A DNA stretch of 64,000 bases. Source: VXYL01 sp965200375 (GTDB taxonomy: Bacteria; Pseudomonadota; Gammaproteobacteria; Pseudomonadales; Azotimanducaceae). Where the stretch lies: assembly GCA_965200375.1 (NCBI GenBank), contig OZ241353.1, positions 1,984,001-2,048,000 on the forward strand, given 5' to 3'. The notes under the pieces were generated by a model. The model saw only the letters and a program-made list of their open reading frames with translations. It made no database searches and had not been told where the DNA came from. The position numbers and the translations under genes were made by a program. Positions 33,701 through 41,922 of this stretch are shown here, one piece after another (position 1 is the first letter of the stretch; each line of letters opens with the position of its first letter).

Positions 33701-34453
33701 ATGGCCGACTTCGCGCTTCTGAACAGCGTCGACCACCGGCATGTGCGGGTGATCACCGAGCGCGCCGCCCGCTACGGCGACGACGTGATGCAGGCGCTCA
33801 CGTTCCCGTTCGAGTTCCGCAACGTGCAGGCGTTCTATCCGATCCTGTTCCAGCAGGACGGCAAGGGCGGCTATCGGCCGATGGCGCTGTTCGGATTCCA
33901 GAGCCGGGAGAACCTTTTTCTGGGCGAGCGCGGCTGGGCGGCCGGCTACGTGCCGGCCATGCTGCGACGGGCGCCCTTCCACATCGGCTACCAGCAGGCG
34001 CGGGGGGCGGGGCAGGGCGAGGACAGGATGCGCGTCTTGTCGCTGGACATGGCCCATCCCCGGGTCAACACGGAGAAGGGCGAAGCGCTGTTCGAACCCT
34101 TGGGCGGGCGCACGATCTTCCTGGAGAACATCGCCAACCTGCTCGAGACCATCTACGAGGGCCTCGAGCACAGCCGGACCTTCGTCGCCGCCTTGCAGGA
34201 GCACGGCCTCATCGAAGCGGTGACCATGGAGATCGCTCTCAAGGACGGTTCCAGAAACCAGCTGCTCGGCTACCACTGCCTCGACGAGGACAAGGTGCGC
34301 GGGCTTGGCGGCCCGGTTCTCGAGGCCTTCAACAAGCGCGGCTTCCTCATGCCGATGTTCATGGTGCTAGCCTCCATGGCCAACATCCAGCGTCTGGTCG
34401 AGATGAAGAACAACGCCTTGGACGGGGCCGGCAATGGCGGGCTGGCAAGCTGA
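33701..34453 (+). CDS. SapC family protein
   Basis: A 250-residue protein of the SapC family, named after an S-layer-associated Campylobacter gene but widespread next to halogenases and TonB receptors. Seen: LNSVDHRHVRVITERAARYG, FPFEFRNVQAFYPILFQQDG, RPMALFGFQSRENLFLGERG and GWAAGYVPAMLRRAPFHIGY. No signal peptide is present. The start is ATG at 33701. It overlaps the following cupin-like gene by 20 bp. The biochemical role is unknown. Confidence 0.9.
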   Translation: MADFALLNSVDHRHVRVITERAARYGDDVMQALTFPFEFRNVQAFYPILFQQDGKGGYRPMALFGFQSRENLFLGERGWAAGYVPAMLRRAPFHIGYQQARGAGQGEDRMRVLSLDMAHPRVNTEKGEALFEPLGGRTIFLENIANLLETIYEGLEHSRTFVAALQEHGLIEAVTMEIALKDGSRNQLLGYHCLDEDKVRGLGGPVLEAFNKRGFLMPMFMVLASMANIQRLVEMKNNALDGAGNGGLAS

Positions 34454-35447
34454 AGCCGCGCCGGTGCGGCCGCTGGACTGCGCCGGCGGCCGAGCGGAGG
34501 CGGCGTTCGGCGCCACGGCGCCGGTGCTGCTGCGGCAGCTGGTGGGCGCTTGGCCGGCCGTGGCAGGTTGCCGCCCGTCCGCGACCGAGGCGGCCCGCTA
34601 TCTGTCCCGCTTCTGGACCGAAGCCCCTGTGACCGCCTATGCCGGGCACGAATCCATAGAGGGCCGCTTCTTCTACAACGAGGACTGCACGGGCTTCAAC
34701 TTCGAACGCGGCCGAGCCACCTTGGCGGACATCCTGCGCACGCTCGCGGATCCGCGCCGGGAAGCGCGCCTTGCGACCGTCTACGTGGGCGCGACGCCGG
34801 TGGACCAGTGGCTGCCGGGATTCCGAGCCGAGAACGACGCGCCGGCACCGGCGGACGCGCTGGCCAGCCTCTGGCTCGGCAACGAGACGCGCATCTCGGC
34901 CCACTACGACTTCCCGAGCAATCTCGCCTGCGTGGTGGCCGGGCGGCGGCGGGTGACGTTGTTCCCGCCGGACCAGGTGGGCAACCTGTACGTCGGCCCG
35001 CTGGACCGCACGCCTTCCGGCCAGGCCATCAGCCTGGTGGATTTCGCCGCCCCGGATCTGGCCCGCCACCCGCGGTTCGCCGCGGCGATGGAAGTCGCCC
35101 AGGTTGCGGTGCTGGAGCCGGGGGACGCCATCTTCATCCCCAGCATGTGGTGGCACCACGTGGAGTCGCTGGCGCCCTTCAACCTGCTGATCAACTACTG
35201 GTGGACCGCGACGCCCGCCTACCTCGGAACGCCCTCGAACGCGCTGCTGCACGCGATGATGGCGCTGCGGGCCCTGCCGGCGCCGCAACGCCAGGCATGG
35301 CGCGCGCTGTTCGACCACTACGTGTTCGAAGCGGACCAGGCGGCGTGCGCCCACATACCGGAGGCCGGACGGGGCTGGCTGGCGCCGCTGGACGAGACGG
35401 GCGCCCGCCAGCTGCGGGGCGAGCTCCTGAACCGGCTGAATCGATGA
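34434..35447 (+). CDS. Cupin-like / JmjC-type oxygenase
   Basis: A 337-residue cupin_8 (JmjC-like) Fe(II)/2-oxoglutarate oxygenase-fold protein. The iron ligands H-x-D are in ETRISAHYDFPSNLACVVAG (about residue 157) and the distal His in GDAIFIPSMWWHHVES (about 235-243). Arg and Lys patches follow the first strand (GRRRVTLFPPDQ). It overlaps sapC by 20 bp and the second halogenase by 4 bp (ATGA), so it belongs to the same operon. It could hydroxylate the same small molecule or a protein partner; nothing decides between them. Confidence 0.88.
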   Translation: MAGWQAEAAPVRPLDCAGGRAEAAFGATAPVLLRQLVGAWPAVAGCRPSATEAARYLSRFWTEAPVTAYAGHESIEGRFFYNEDCTGFNFERGRATLADILRTLADPRREARLATVYVGATPVDQWLPGFRAENDAPAPADALASLWLGNETRISAHYDFPSNLACVVAGRRRVTLFPPDQVGNLYVGPLDRTPSGQAISLVDFAAPDLARHPRFAAAMEVAQVAVLEPGDAIFIPSMWWHHVESLAPFNLLINYWWTATPAYLGTPSNALLHAMMALRALPAPQRQAWRALFDHYVFEADQAACAHIPEAGRGWLAPLDETGARQLRGELLNRLNR

Positions 35448-36961
35448 CCGCGCTTGCAGGCGTTCCTGGAGGGCGTCGTCGTGGCGCACCGATCCATCGC
35501 GTCGTGATCGCCGGCGGCGGCACCGCCGGCTGGATGGCGGCGGCGGCGCTTGCGAAGCTTCTCGGCAAGACCATCAGCATCACCCTCGTCGAGTCCGACG
35601 AGATCGGCACGGTTGGCGTAGGCGAAGCGACCATTCCCACCCTGCTCACCCTGCACGAGCTGCTGCAGATCAAGGAGCAGGACTTTCTGAAGGCGGTGCA
35701 GGGCACGTTCAAGCTGGGCATCTCCTTCGAGAACTGGCGGGACGTGGGCGAGCACTACATCCACTCCTTCGGCTGGACCGGCAAGGACAGCTGGGCCGCC
35801 GGCTTCCAGCACTTCTGGATGAAGGGCAAGCGGCTGGGCATCAGCCGGGAGTTCGGCGAGTACTGCAAGGAGTGGGCGGCGGCGAAGCGCAACCGCTTCG
35901 CCGTGCTGCCGAACCGGGGCCTGAACTACGCCTACCACTTCGACGCGTCGCTGTACGCCCGCTTTCTGCGCCAGCTGGCCGAGGCGCACGGCGCCATCCG
36001 CCGCGAAGGCAGGATCCAGCATGTGGAACAGGCTCCGGAGACCGGCTTCGTCGCCGCCGTCGGCTTGACGTCCGGCGAGCGCATCGAAGGCGATCTGTTC
36101 ATCGACTGCACCGGCTTTCGCGGCCTCCTGATCGAAAAGGCGCTGAAGGTCGACTACGAGGACTGGGGCCATTGGCTGCCCTGCGATCGCGCCGTGGCGG
36201 TGCAGACCGAGGCGGTCGGCGCGCCCATACCGTACACGCGCTCCATCGCCCGGCAGGCCGGCTGGCAGTGGCGAATTCCGTTGCAGCACCGGGTGGGCAA
36301 CGGCATGGTGTTCAGCAGCCGCCACTGGTCCGACGACGAGGCGACACAGCAGCTGCTCGGCAACGTGGAAGGCAAGCTGCTCACCGAACCGCGGGTGATT
36401 CCCTTCGGCGCCGGCCAGCGCCGCGCCCATTGGCACGGGAACTGCGTTGCGATGGGCCTCGCTTCCGGCTTCATCGAGCCCCTCGAGTCCACCAGCATCC
36501 ACTTGATCCAGCGCAGCCTCATCCGGCTGATGCAGATGTTCCCCTACGACGGCATCCGCGAGCCGGACGTGCGGGAGTTCAACAGCCAGATGAAGTTCGA
36601 GGTGGACAACGTGCGCGACTTCATCGTCCTGCACTACCACGTGACCAACCGGGCGGACTCGCCGTTCTGGCGGCAGTGCGCCGCCATGGCCATCCCGGAT
36701 TCGCTGCGCCACCGCATCGAACTGTTCCGGCAGGCAGGCAGGGTGTTCAAGCTGCCGACGGAGCTGTTCGGCGAGAACTCCTGGATCCAGGTGATGCTCG
36801 GCCAGGGCGTGGAGCCGGAGCAGTACCACCCGATCGTCAACATGATGACGGAGGAGGAGCTCGGCCGGTTCCTCGCCGGCATCCACGGTTCCGTGCAGCG
36901 CCTGGTGAACCAGCTGCCGGAACACCAGCAGTTCATAGACTACTACTGCGGCAAGGCTTGA
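35444..36961 (+). CDS. Flavin-dependent tryptophan-halogenase family protein 2
   Basis: A 505-residue halogenase with complete motifs: HRVVIAGGGTAGWMAAAALA (FAD, about 18-37), VGEATIPTLLTLHELL, the catalytic Lys K90 in VQGTFKLGISFENW, QAGWQWRIPLQHRVG (W-x-W-x-I, about 270) and FIEPLESTSIHLIQRSL keeping the Glu-Ser pair. It is clearly different from halogenase 1, so the two are ancient paralogues. The ATG overlaps the cupin stop. It is the last gene of the cluster; 187 bp later comes the tRNA gene. It likely needs an unlinked flavin reductase. Confidence 0.91.
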   Translation: MTALAGVPGGRRRGAPIHRVVIAGGGTAGWMAAAALAKLLGKTISITLVESDEIGTVGVGEATIPTLLTLHELLQIKEQDFLKAVQGTFKLGISFENWRDVGEHYIHSFGWTGKDSWAAGFQHFWMKGKRLGISREFGEYCKEWAAAKRNRFAVLPNRGLNYAYHFDASLYARFLRQLAEAHGAIRREGRIQHVEQAPETGFVAAVGLTSGERIEGDLFIDCTGFRGLLIEKALKVDYEDWGHWLPCDRAVAVQTEAVGAPIPYTRSIARQAGWQWRIPLQHRVGNGMVFSSRHWSDDEATQQLLGNVEGKLLTEPRVIPFGAGQRRAHWHGNCVAMGLASGFIEPLESTSIHLIQRSLIRLMQMFPYDGIREPDVREFNSQMKFEVDNVRDFIVLHYHVTNRADSPFWRQCAAMAIPDSLRHRIELFRQAGRVFKLPTELFGENSWIQVMLGQGVEPEQYHPIVNMMTEEELGRFLAGIHGSVQRLVNQLPEHQQFIDYYCGKA

Positions 36962-37064
36962 ACTCCTTCCGACGCCGAACTCCCCGAATCCCTGAACCCA
37001 GTACGCTGCCGAACTGCGCCAACGCCTGTGGCACGAGGCGGTTCTCACCGTCGCGAGGCCGAGC

Positions 37065-37094
37065 TTGTCTCGCCACCGTCGCAGTGCCTACAAT
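37065..37094 (+). promoter_or_regulatory. Predicted tRNA-Lys promoter
   Basis: TTGTCT (37065-37070), an 18-bp spacer and TACAAT (37089-37094), with the tRNA beginning 55 bp later. The stretch between includes a GGCCCGTGGCGGGCC palindrome in the leader. Confidence 0.55.
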
Positions 37095-37148
37095 CCGTGC
37101 TCCTCGGCCCGTGGCGGGCCGGGAGCCCGTTTGGGCGTCAAGCTGTTC

Positions 37149-37224
37149 GGGTCGTTAGCTCAGTCGGCAGAGCAGCGGGCTTTTAACCCGTTGGTCCTGG
37201 GTTCGAGCCCCAGACGGCCCACCA
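37149..37224 (+). tRNA. tRNA-Lys (anticodon TTT)
   Basis: 76 nt with the 3' CCA encoded. The acceptor stem GGGTCGT / ACGGCCC pairs fully, with one T-G pair. The D arm is TAGCTCAGTCGGCAGAGCA, the anticodon TTT lies at 37182-37184 in a CTTTTAA loop, and the T arm is CTGGGTTCGAGCCCCAG. It closely resembles the Escherichia coli tRNA-Lys sequence. An SDR gene starts 38 nt after the CCA. Confidence 0.97.
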
Positions 37225-37227
37225 ACG

Positions 37228-37253
37228 TTGCGGGAGACTGCCAACGCCCGCAA
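37228..37253 (+). other. Hairpin between tRNA-Lys and the SDR gene
   Basis: TTGCGGG (37228-37234) pairs perfectly with CCCGCAA (37247-37253) around a 12-nt loop. Its last bases touch the AAGGAG ribosome site (37252-37257) of the SDR. It could aid tRNA 3' processing, weaken translation of the SDR, or be incidental. Confidence 0.45.
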
Positions 37254-37261
37254 GGAGCCGC

Positions 37262-38038
37262 GTGAAGCTCAGCAAACTCAGTCGCTCGATCGCCGGCAAG
37301 GTCGCTATCGTCACCGGCGCCGGCAGCGGCATGGGGCGGGCCACGGCTGCCTTGTTCGCGGACGAAGGCGCCAAGCTGGCGGTGCTGGACATCGACCAAG
37401 AGGCGCTGGATCTGGTCGAACGGGAAATCGCCGGTGCTGGCTATCCGGTGCGGGGCTGGGCGCTGGACGTGGCGGACGCCGAAGCCATCAGCCGCGTCGT
37501 GCCGGCCATTGCCGAGCACTTCGGCGGCATCGACATTCTCGTCAACAATGCCGGCATCGGCGCCGGCGGCCCGGTGGACGCCGCCGAGTACGAAGCCAAG
37601 TGGCAGCGCGCCTTCGACGTGCTGGTAACCGCCCATGTGCGCATGATCCGGGCGGCGCTGCCGTACTTGCGCCAGGCGGAAGGCGGCCGGATCGTCAACA
37701 TCGCCTCCACCGAAGGGCTGGGCGCCACCAAGTACGCCAGCCCCTACACCGCCGCCAAAACCGCCGTGATCGGCCTCACCCGCTCCCTTGCGGTGGAACT
37801 CGGTACGCAGAACATAACCGTCAACTGCATCTGCCCCGGCCCGGTCCGCACCGGCATGACGGAGAACATCCCCGAGGACGACAAGCGCGAATACGCTCGC
37901 CGGCGGGTGGCCCTGAAGCGCTACGCCGAACCGGAGGAGGTCGCCCACGGCACACTCAGCCTGGTGCTGCCGGCGGCGGCGTTCATCACCGGCGCTGCGC
38001 TGCCGGTGGACGGTGGACTAACCATACGCAATGCCTGA
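37262..38038 (+). CDS. Short-chain dehydrogenase/reductase (SDR)
   Basis: Classical SDR of 258 residues. NAD(P) binding is VAIVTGAGSGMGRATAALFA, the NNAG motif is ILVNNAGIGAGG at about 90-100, and the catalytic triad appears as Ser in IVNIASTEG and Tyr-x-x-x-Lys in SPYTAAKTAVIG (about 160-170). PGPVRTGMTE and GAALPVDGGLTI close the fold. Asp in LAVLDIDQEAL after the second strand suggests NAD rather than NADP. Start GTG at 37262 with AAGGAG 4 bp before. It follows the tRNA so closely that it is probably co-transcribed. The substrate is unknown. Confidence 0.92.
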   Translation: MKLSKLSRSIAGKVAIVTGAGSGMGRATAALFADEGAKLAVLDIDQEALDLVEREIAGAGYPVRGWALDVADAEAISRVVPAIAEHFGGIDILVNNAGIGAGGPVDAAEYEAKWQRAFDVLVTAHVRMIRAALPYLRQAEGGRIVNIASTEGLGATKYASPYTAAKTAVIGLTRSLAVELGTQNITVNCICPGPVRTGMTENIPEDDKREYARRRVALKRYAEPEEVAHGTLSLVLPAAAFITGAALPVDGGLTIRNA

Positions 38039-38231
38039 GCGGTCGGCGCCAATAGGCTCGGGCGCCAAAGGCTTGCTCCGGAGCGAGAGAGCATGCGAAC
38101 AACCTCCGTCGCGGTGCGCAGTGGGGGCGGATCGAGCCGCTGTGCGCGGGTAGGGAGGGATGCCGGCCGCACGGGCGAACGTGCGGGTCCACCAGAATGC
38201 GACTGGGCGGCCAGCGCAAGTGTCGCCGGCG

Positions 38232-39518
38232 CTACGCGGAGGCCGCCCCCAGCGCAACGCTGGCGTCCGTGCCGCCGCCCTCCGCCGGCGCCAGCGACAC
38301 GCGCCAGCCGTGGGCGTGGCAGAGCTGGTGGACGATGGCAAGGCCCAGGCCGCTGCCGCCGGTGGCGCGGGTTCGGGAGGCGTCCAGGCGGTAGAAGGGG
38401 CGGAACACCTTGTCGCGTTCGGCTTCGGGAATGCCGGGGCCGTCGTCCAGCACATGCAGCGCCAGCCCCGCGCCGCACTCCACCCGCACCCGGGCGCCGC
38501 GACCGTGCTGCTGGGCGTTGTTGACGAGATTGGCGACCACCCGCTCGAAGGCGCCGCGGGCCAGATCGACACGGGCCGGCGGAGCGCCGCACCAGGCTAC
38601 GGGCACATCCTCGCTCACCCGGCGCACGGCGTCGACGACGCAGGCGCGGAAGTCCACGCTCTGCGGGGCTTCCCCGGCGCCACGGGCAAAGCGCAGCGCG
38701 TCGGCAATTAGCTCCTCCATGGCGGTCAGGTTGCGCTCGATGCGCGCCACCACGGCCCGCGGCACGTCGGCGGGCAGCAGTTCCAGCGCGAAGCGCATCC
38801 GCGTCAGCGGCGTGCGCAGGTCGTGGGAAACGCCGGCGAGCAGCGTGGTGCGGTTGGAGAGCAGCTCGCTCACGTTGCGGGCCATGGCGTTGAAGTTCGC
38901 CGCCAGCGTCACCAGCTCCGTCGGCCCCGCTTCCGGCAGCGGTTCGAACTGCTCCGCGCCGCGGAACGACTCCACCGCCTGCGCGGCGTTGGAGAGCGGG
39001 CGGGCCAGCCGCCGCACCACCAGCGCCGAGGCGCCGGCCACGATCAGGGCGCCGACCACGACGATCAGAAACACCACGTAGGTGAGCTCCAAGTCGTCCC
39101 GCTCCGGCGAGAAGCCCACCTGCAGCACGTAGCTGCCCATCCGCACGTTGGCCCACAGCAGGCCATCGCTTTCGAGCAGCTGCATCGGCGCACCGAGCCG
39201 CTGCGCCAGCGCGGCTTCCAGCAAGCCCACGAAGCGGCTGTCCACCGCCGCCGCGGGCAGGGTCCGCAATACGGGCGTGATCACCAGATCGTGCTTTTCC
39301 AGCAGCTCGATCTCGAAGTAGTGGCGCACGTCCGAGGGCAGTTCCACCCACGTCTGCGCGGCCAGCACCACCAAAGAGGCTTCGTCGTCCGCGGCCCTGG
39401 CTTCGATGGGGCGGACCACGAACACCACCAGCGCCACGACGGACGTCAAGGCGATGGCCGCGGCGCTCAGGCCAAGCACCACGTTGGTGCGCGCCCACAG
39501 CGTGGAAGGCAGTCCCAT
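38232..39518 (-). CDS. Sensor histidine kinase (EnvZ-like), orphan
   Basis: A 428-residue membrane kinase. Helix 1 (VLGLSAAAIALTSVVALVVF), a periplasmic domain of about 120 residues, helix 2 (LTYVVFLIVVVGALIVAGAS), a HAMP linker (RRLARPLSNAAQAVESFRGA), the phospho-acceptor box LLAGVSHDLRTPLTRMR, the N box VVANLVNNAQQHG, and the ATP lid motifs DDGPGIP and GGSGLGLAIVHQL. This is the EnvZ class layout. The ATG at 39518 is the start; the frame extends further but overlaps likely promoter DNA. No response regulator gene is adjacent, which is unusual for this class. It is divergent from lptM. Confidence 0.92.
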   Translation of the reverse strand: MGLPSTLWARTNVVLGLSAAAIALTSVVALVVFVVRPIEARAADDEASLVVLAAQTWVELPSDVRHYFEIELLEKHDLVITPVLRTLPAAAVDSRFVGLLEAALAQRLGAPMQLLESDGLLWANVRMGSYVLQVGFSPERDDLELTYVVFLIVVVGALIVAGASALVVRRLARPLSNAAQAVESFRGAEQFEPLPEAGPTELVTLAANFNAMARNVSELLSNRTTLLAGVSHDLRTPLTRMRFALELLPADVPRAVVARIERNLTAMEELIADALRFARGAGEAPQSVDFRACVVDAVRRVSEDVPVAWCGAPPARVDLARGAFERVVANLVNNAQQHGRGARVRVECGAGLALHVLDDGPGIPEAERDKVFRPFYRLDASRTRATGGSGLGLAIVHQLCHAHGWRVSLAPAEGGGTDASVALGAASA

Positions 39519-39604
39519 GCCCGCGGTTATACTGCAACGGCGAGGAAACGGCAGACATGCGGCCGGCACGGCGGCAGGCCAAGCGACGGAGCGTAAAGAA
39601 AGCG

Positions 39605-39748
39605 ATGCGTCGGATCACTGCGGCCGCGCTCGGCTTCGCCATGGCCGTCATGGCCGCCACCTGCGGGCAGAGGGGCCCGCTGACGCCGCCGGCGCAGGAC
39701 GCCTTCGCTGGCGCGGCTGCCGTGGCGACCTATGCCCTTCGCCCGTAG
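39605..39748 (+). CDS. lptM: LptM-like small lipoprotein
   Basis: A 47-residue lipoprotein: signal helix ITAAALGFAMAVMAATC with the modified Cys at about 20, followed by GQRGPLTPPAQD, which matches the conserved CG-x-KGPL-x-x-PP start of LptM/YifL. In Enterobacteria LptM helps LptD assembly in the outer membrane. Its position directly before lysA and dapF is the conserved one. The residue before Cys is Thr instead of Gly/Ala, a weak lipobox. It overlaps lysA by 17 bp. The ATG at 39605 follows AAGAAAG. Confidence 0.82.
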   Translation: MRRITAAALGFAMAVMAATCGQRGPLTPPAQDAFAGAAAVATYALRP

Positions 39749-40985
39749 CAACGGCGAACTGTGCGCCAACGCGGTGCCGCTGACGGCGATCGCGACCGCG
39801 GCCGGCACGCCAACCTACGTCTACTCCTGGCCGGACATGCGCATGCGCTGTCGACGCCTCGCCTCGGCGTTCCGGGACGTGGAGCACCGCATCTGCTACG
39901 CCGTGAAGGCGAACTCCAACCTCGCCGTGCTGGCCCGTTTCGCCGCCTTGGGCACGGGGTTCGACATCGTCTCCGGCGGCGAACTCGAGCGCGTGCTGCT
40001 TGCAGGAGGAGACCCGGCGCGGGTGGTGTTCTCCGGCGTCGGCAAGACCACCGCGGACATCGACTTCGCCATCAAGTGCGGCATCGACTGCCTGAACGTG
40101 GAGAGCGCCGGCGAGCTCGACCGCATCGAGGCCCGGGCCGCGCTGCTCAGCCGCCGTGTGCGGATCGCCATCCGCGTCAACCCGAACGTGGACGCCGGCA
40201 CGCATCCCCACCTCGCCACCGGGCTAGAGGGGAGCAAGTTCGGCGTACCGCCGGGGGAGGCGAGGGCGCTCTATCGCCGGGCGGCGCGAGCCGAACATCT
40301 GGAAATCGCCGGCATCGGCTGCCACATCGGTTCGCAGATCCTGGACGTCGCCCCCTATGCCCGGGCGCTGAAGCGCCTGCTGGCGCTGGTCGACGCCCTC
40401 GCCGAGGACGGCATCGCCCTCGGCCACGTGAACATCGGCGGCGGCTTCGGCGTCGCCCAAGGGACGCAGGGGAGGGGGCTCGATCACCGGGGGCTGGGCC
40501 GCTTGGTCGCGGAAACCTTGTCGGTCCGGCCGGCGCCGCAGCCAACGCTGCTGCTGGAACCGGGACGCTTGCTGGTGGCCAACGCCGGCGTACTGCTGAC
40601 GCGGGTGGAATATCTGAAGCCCGGACCCTCGTCCCGCCATGCCGGGTTCGCCGTAGTGGACGCCGGCATGAACGACCTCCTGCGGCCGGCGTTGTACGGG
40701 GCCAAGCACACGGTGCGCGCCGTCGCGCCCCGCGGGCAGCGCCGGTGGTGGCACGTCGCGGGCCCGGTTTGCGAGAGCGCGGACCAGCTGGCCAGGACTC
40801 CCTTGGCCATCGAGGCGGGGTCCCTGCTGGCGGTTGGCGACGCCGGCGCCTACGGCTTCGCCATGAGCTCCAACTACAACGGCCGCCCCCGGGCCGCAGA
40901 GGTGCTGGTGGACGCGGACCGATTCGCCGTCGTGCGGCGGCGGGAGACCACCGCGGATCTGTGGCGTTTGGAACGCACCGTATAA
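39732..40985 (+). CDS. lysA: Diaminopimelate decarboxylase LysA
   Basis: PLP-dependent enzyme of 417 residues that turns meso-diaminopimelate into lysine. The PLP Lys is in ICYAVKANSNLAVLARFA (about 57), GTGFDIVSGGELERVL and FSGVGKTTADIDFAI follow, HIGSQILDVAPYARALKRLL carries the His-Ile-Gly-Ser motif, then HVNIGGGFGV, GPVCESADQLA (active-site Cys-Glu) and GDAGAYGFAMSSNYNGRPRA. It overlaps lptM by 17 bp. dapF, making its substrate, follows after 37 bp. Confidence 0.96.
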   Translation: MPFARSNGELCANAVPLTAIATAAGTPTYVYSWPDMRMRCRRLASAFRDVEHRICYAVKANSNLAVLARFAALGTGFDIVSGGELERVLLAGGDPARVVFSGVGKTTADIDFAIKCGIDCLNVESAGELDRIEARAALLSRRVRIAIRVNPNVDAGTHPHLATGLEGSKFGVPPGEARALYRRAARAEHLEIAGIGCHIGSQILDVAPYARALKRLLALVDALAEDGIALGHVNIGGGFGVAQGTQGRGLDHRGLGRLVAETLSVRPAPQPTLLLEPGRLLVANAGVLLTRVEYLKPGPSSRHAGFAVVDAGMNDLLRPALYGAKHTVRAVAPRGQRRWWHVAGPVCESADQLARTPLAIEAGSLLAVGDAGAYGFAMSSNYNGRPRAAEVLVDADRFAVVRRRETTADLWRLERTV

Positions 40986-40986
40986 T
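40958..40986 (+). promoter_or_regulatory. Possible internal promoter before dapF
   Basis: A perfect TATAAT (40981-40986) spans the lysA TAA stop codon. The -35 position (TCTGTG, 40958-40963) is poor. Transcription would begin about 30 bp before dapF. Confidence 0.35.
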
Positions 40987-41022
40987 TTCCAGCACCCAGC
41001 CAAGTTTCGGGTTCGTCCCTTC

Positions 41023-41922
41023 ATGCAGTTGCGTTTCGCCAAGATGCACGGCCTCGGCAACGACTTCATGGTCGCGGACCTGTTGACGCAGGATGCGAAC
41101 CCCTCCCCGGAGCAGATTCGCGCCTGGGCGGACCGCCGCACCGGGGTGGGCTTCGATCAGTTCCTGGCAGTGCTGCCGCCGGACGATCCAGAAGCGGACT
41201 TCCGCTTCCGCATCTTCAATGCAGACGGCAGCGAAGCCGAGCAGTGCGGCAACGGTGCCCGCTGCTTCGCACGGTTCGTGGTGGCGCAGCGCCTCACCCC
41301 CAAGCGCGAGCTGGTGCTGCAAACCGCCGCCGGGCACATTCGCACCTCCCTCGGCGCGAACGGCCGGGCGCAAGTGGAAATGGGCGTGCCGAACACCGAG
41401 CCGGCCGCGGTGCCGTTCGAGCCCGCCTTCGCGGAAGCAGCGCCGGCGGCGAGAGGGGCGGACCCAGGGACGAGCGGGACGGGGGCGGCGGCCAACGGCC
41501 GCGCCCTTGTCTATCGGCTGCGTCTGGGCCAGGAGCAGGTGGAAGTCACGCCTGTTTCCCTTGGCAACCCCCACGCGGTGGTGTTCGTGGAGAACGTGGC
41601 GGATGCGAACGTGGCGGCCATCGGCGCCGCGTTGCAGCACCATGACTGCTTTCCGCAGCAGGCGAACGTGGCTTTCCTGCAGGTGGCGGACCGTCGCTTC
41701 GGCCGCCTGCGGGTGTACGAACGCGGCAGCGGCGAAACCCGCGCCTGCGGCAGCGGCGCCTGCGCCGCCATGGTCGCCGGACGCCTGCACGGGCGCTTCG
41801 ACGCCGCGGCCCGGCTCTCGCTGCCCGGCGGCAAGCTGGACGTCGCGTGGCAGGGCCCGGGCGCAGCGGCTACACTCGCCGGCGCCACGCAGCTCGTCTA
41901 CTCCGGGCGGATCGACCTATGA
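41023..41922 (+). CDS. dapF: Diaminopimelate epimerase DapF
   Basis: Cofactor-independent racemase converting LL- to meso-diaminopimelate. The two catalytic Cys are in NADGSEAEQCGNGARCFARF (about residue 75) and ETRACGSGACAAMVAGRLHG (about 245). N-terminal MQLRFAKMHGLGNDFMVAD is standard. At 299 residues it is longer than the usual ~275 because of an Ala/Gly-rich insert (EAAPAARGADPGTSGTGAAA) at about 140-159 between the halves. The start is ATG at 41023. Its TGA overlaps the DUF484 ATG. Confidence 0.96.
   Translation: MQLRFAKMHGLGNDFMVADLLTQDANPSPEQIRAWADRRTGVGFDQFLAVLPPDDPEADFRFRIFNADGSEAEQCGNGARCFARFVVAQRLTPKRELVLQTAAGHIRTSLGANGRAQVEMGVPNTEPAAVPFEPAFAEAAPAARGADPGTSGTGAAANGRALVYRLRLGQEQVEVTPVSLGNPHAVVFVENVADANVAAIGAALQHHDCFPQQANVAFLQVADRRFGRLRVYERGSGETRACGSGACAAMVAGRLHGRFDAAARLSLPGGKLDVAWQGPGAAATLAGATQLVYSGRIDL

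Noticed and set aside
31922..34276. 784-codon leftward open frame
   Set aside because: Antisense to halogenase 1 and sapC. No family-like motif is present.
37149..37260. tRNA-Lys as an integration (att) site
   Set aside because: No integrase gene follows and no repeat of the tRNA 3' end was seen nearby; an ordinary SDR gene comes next.
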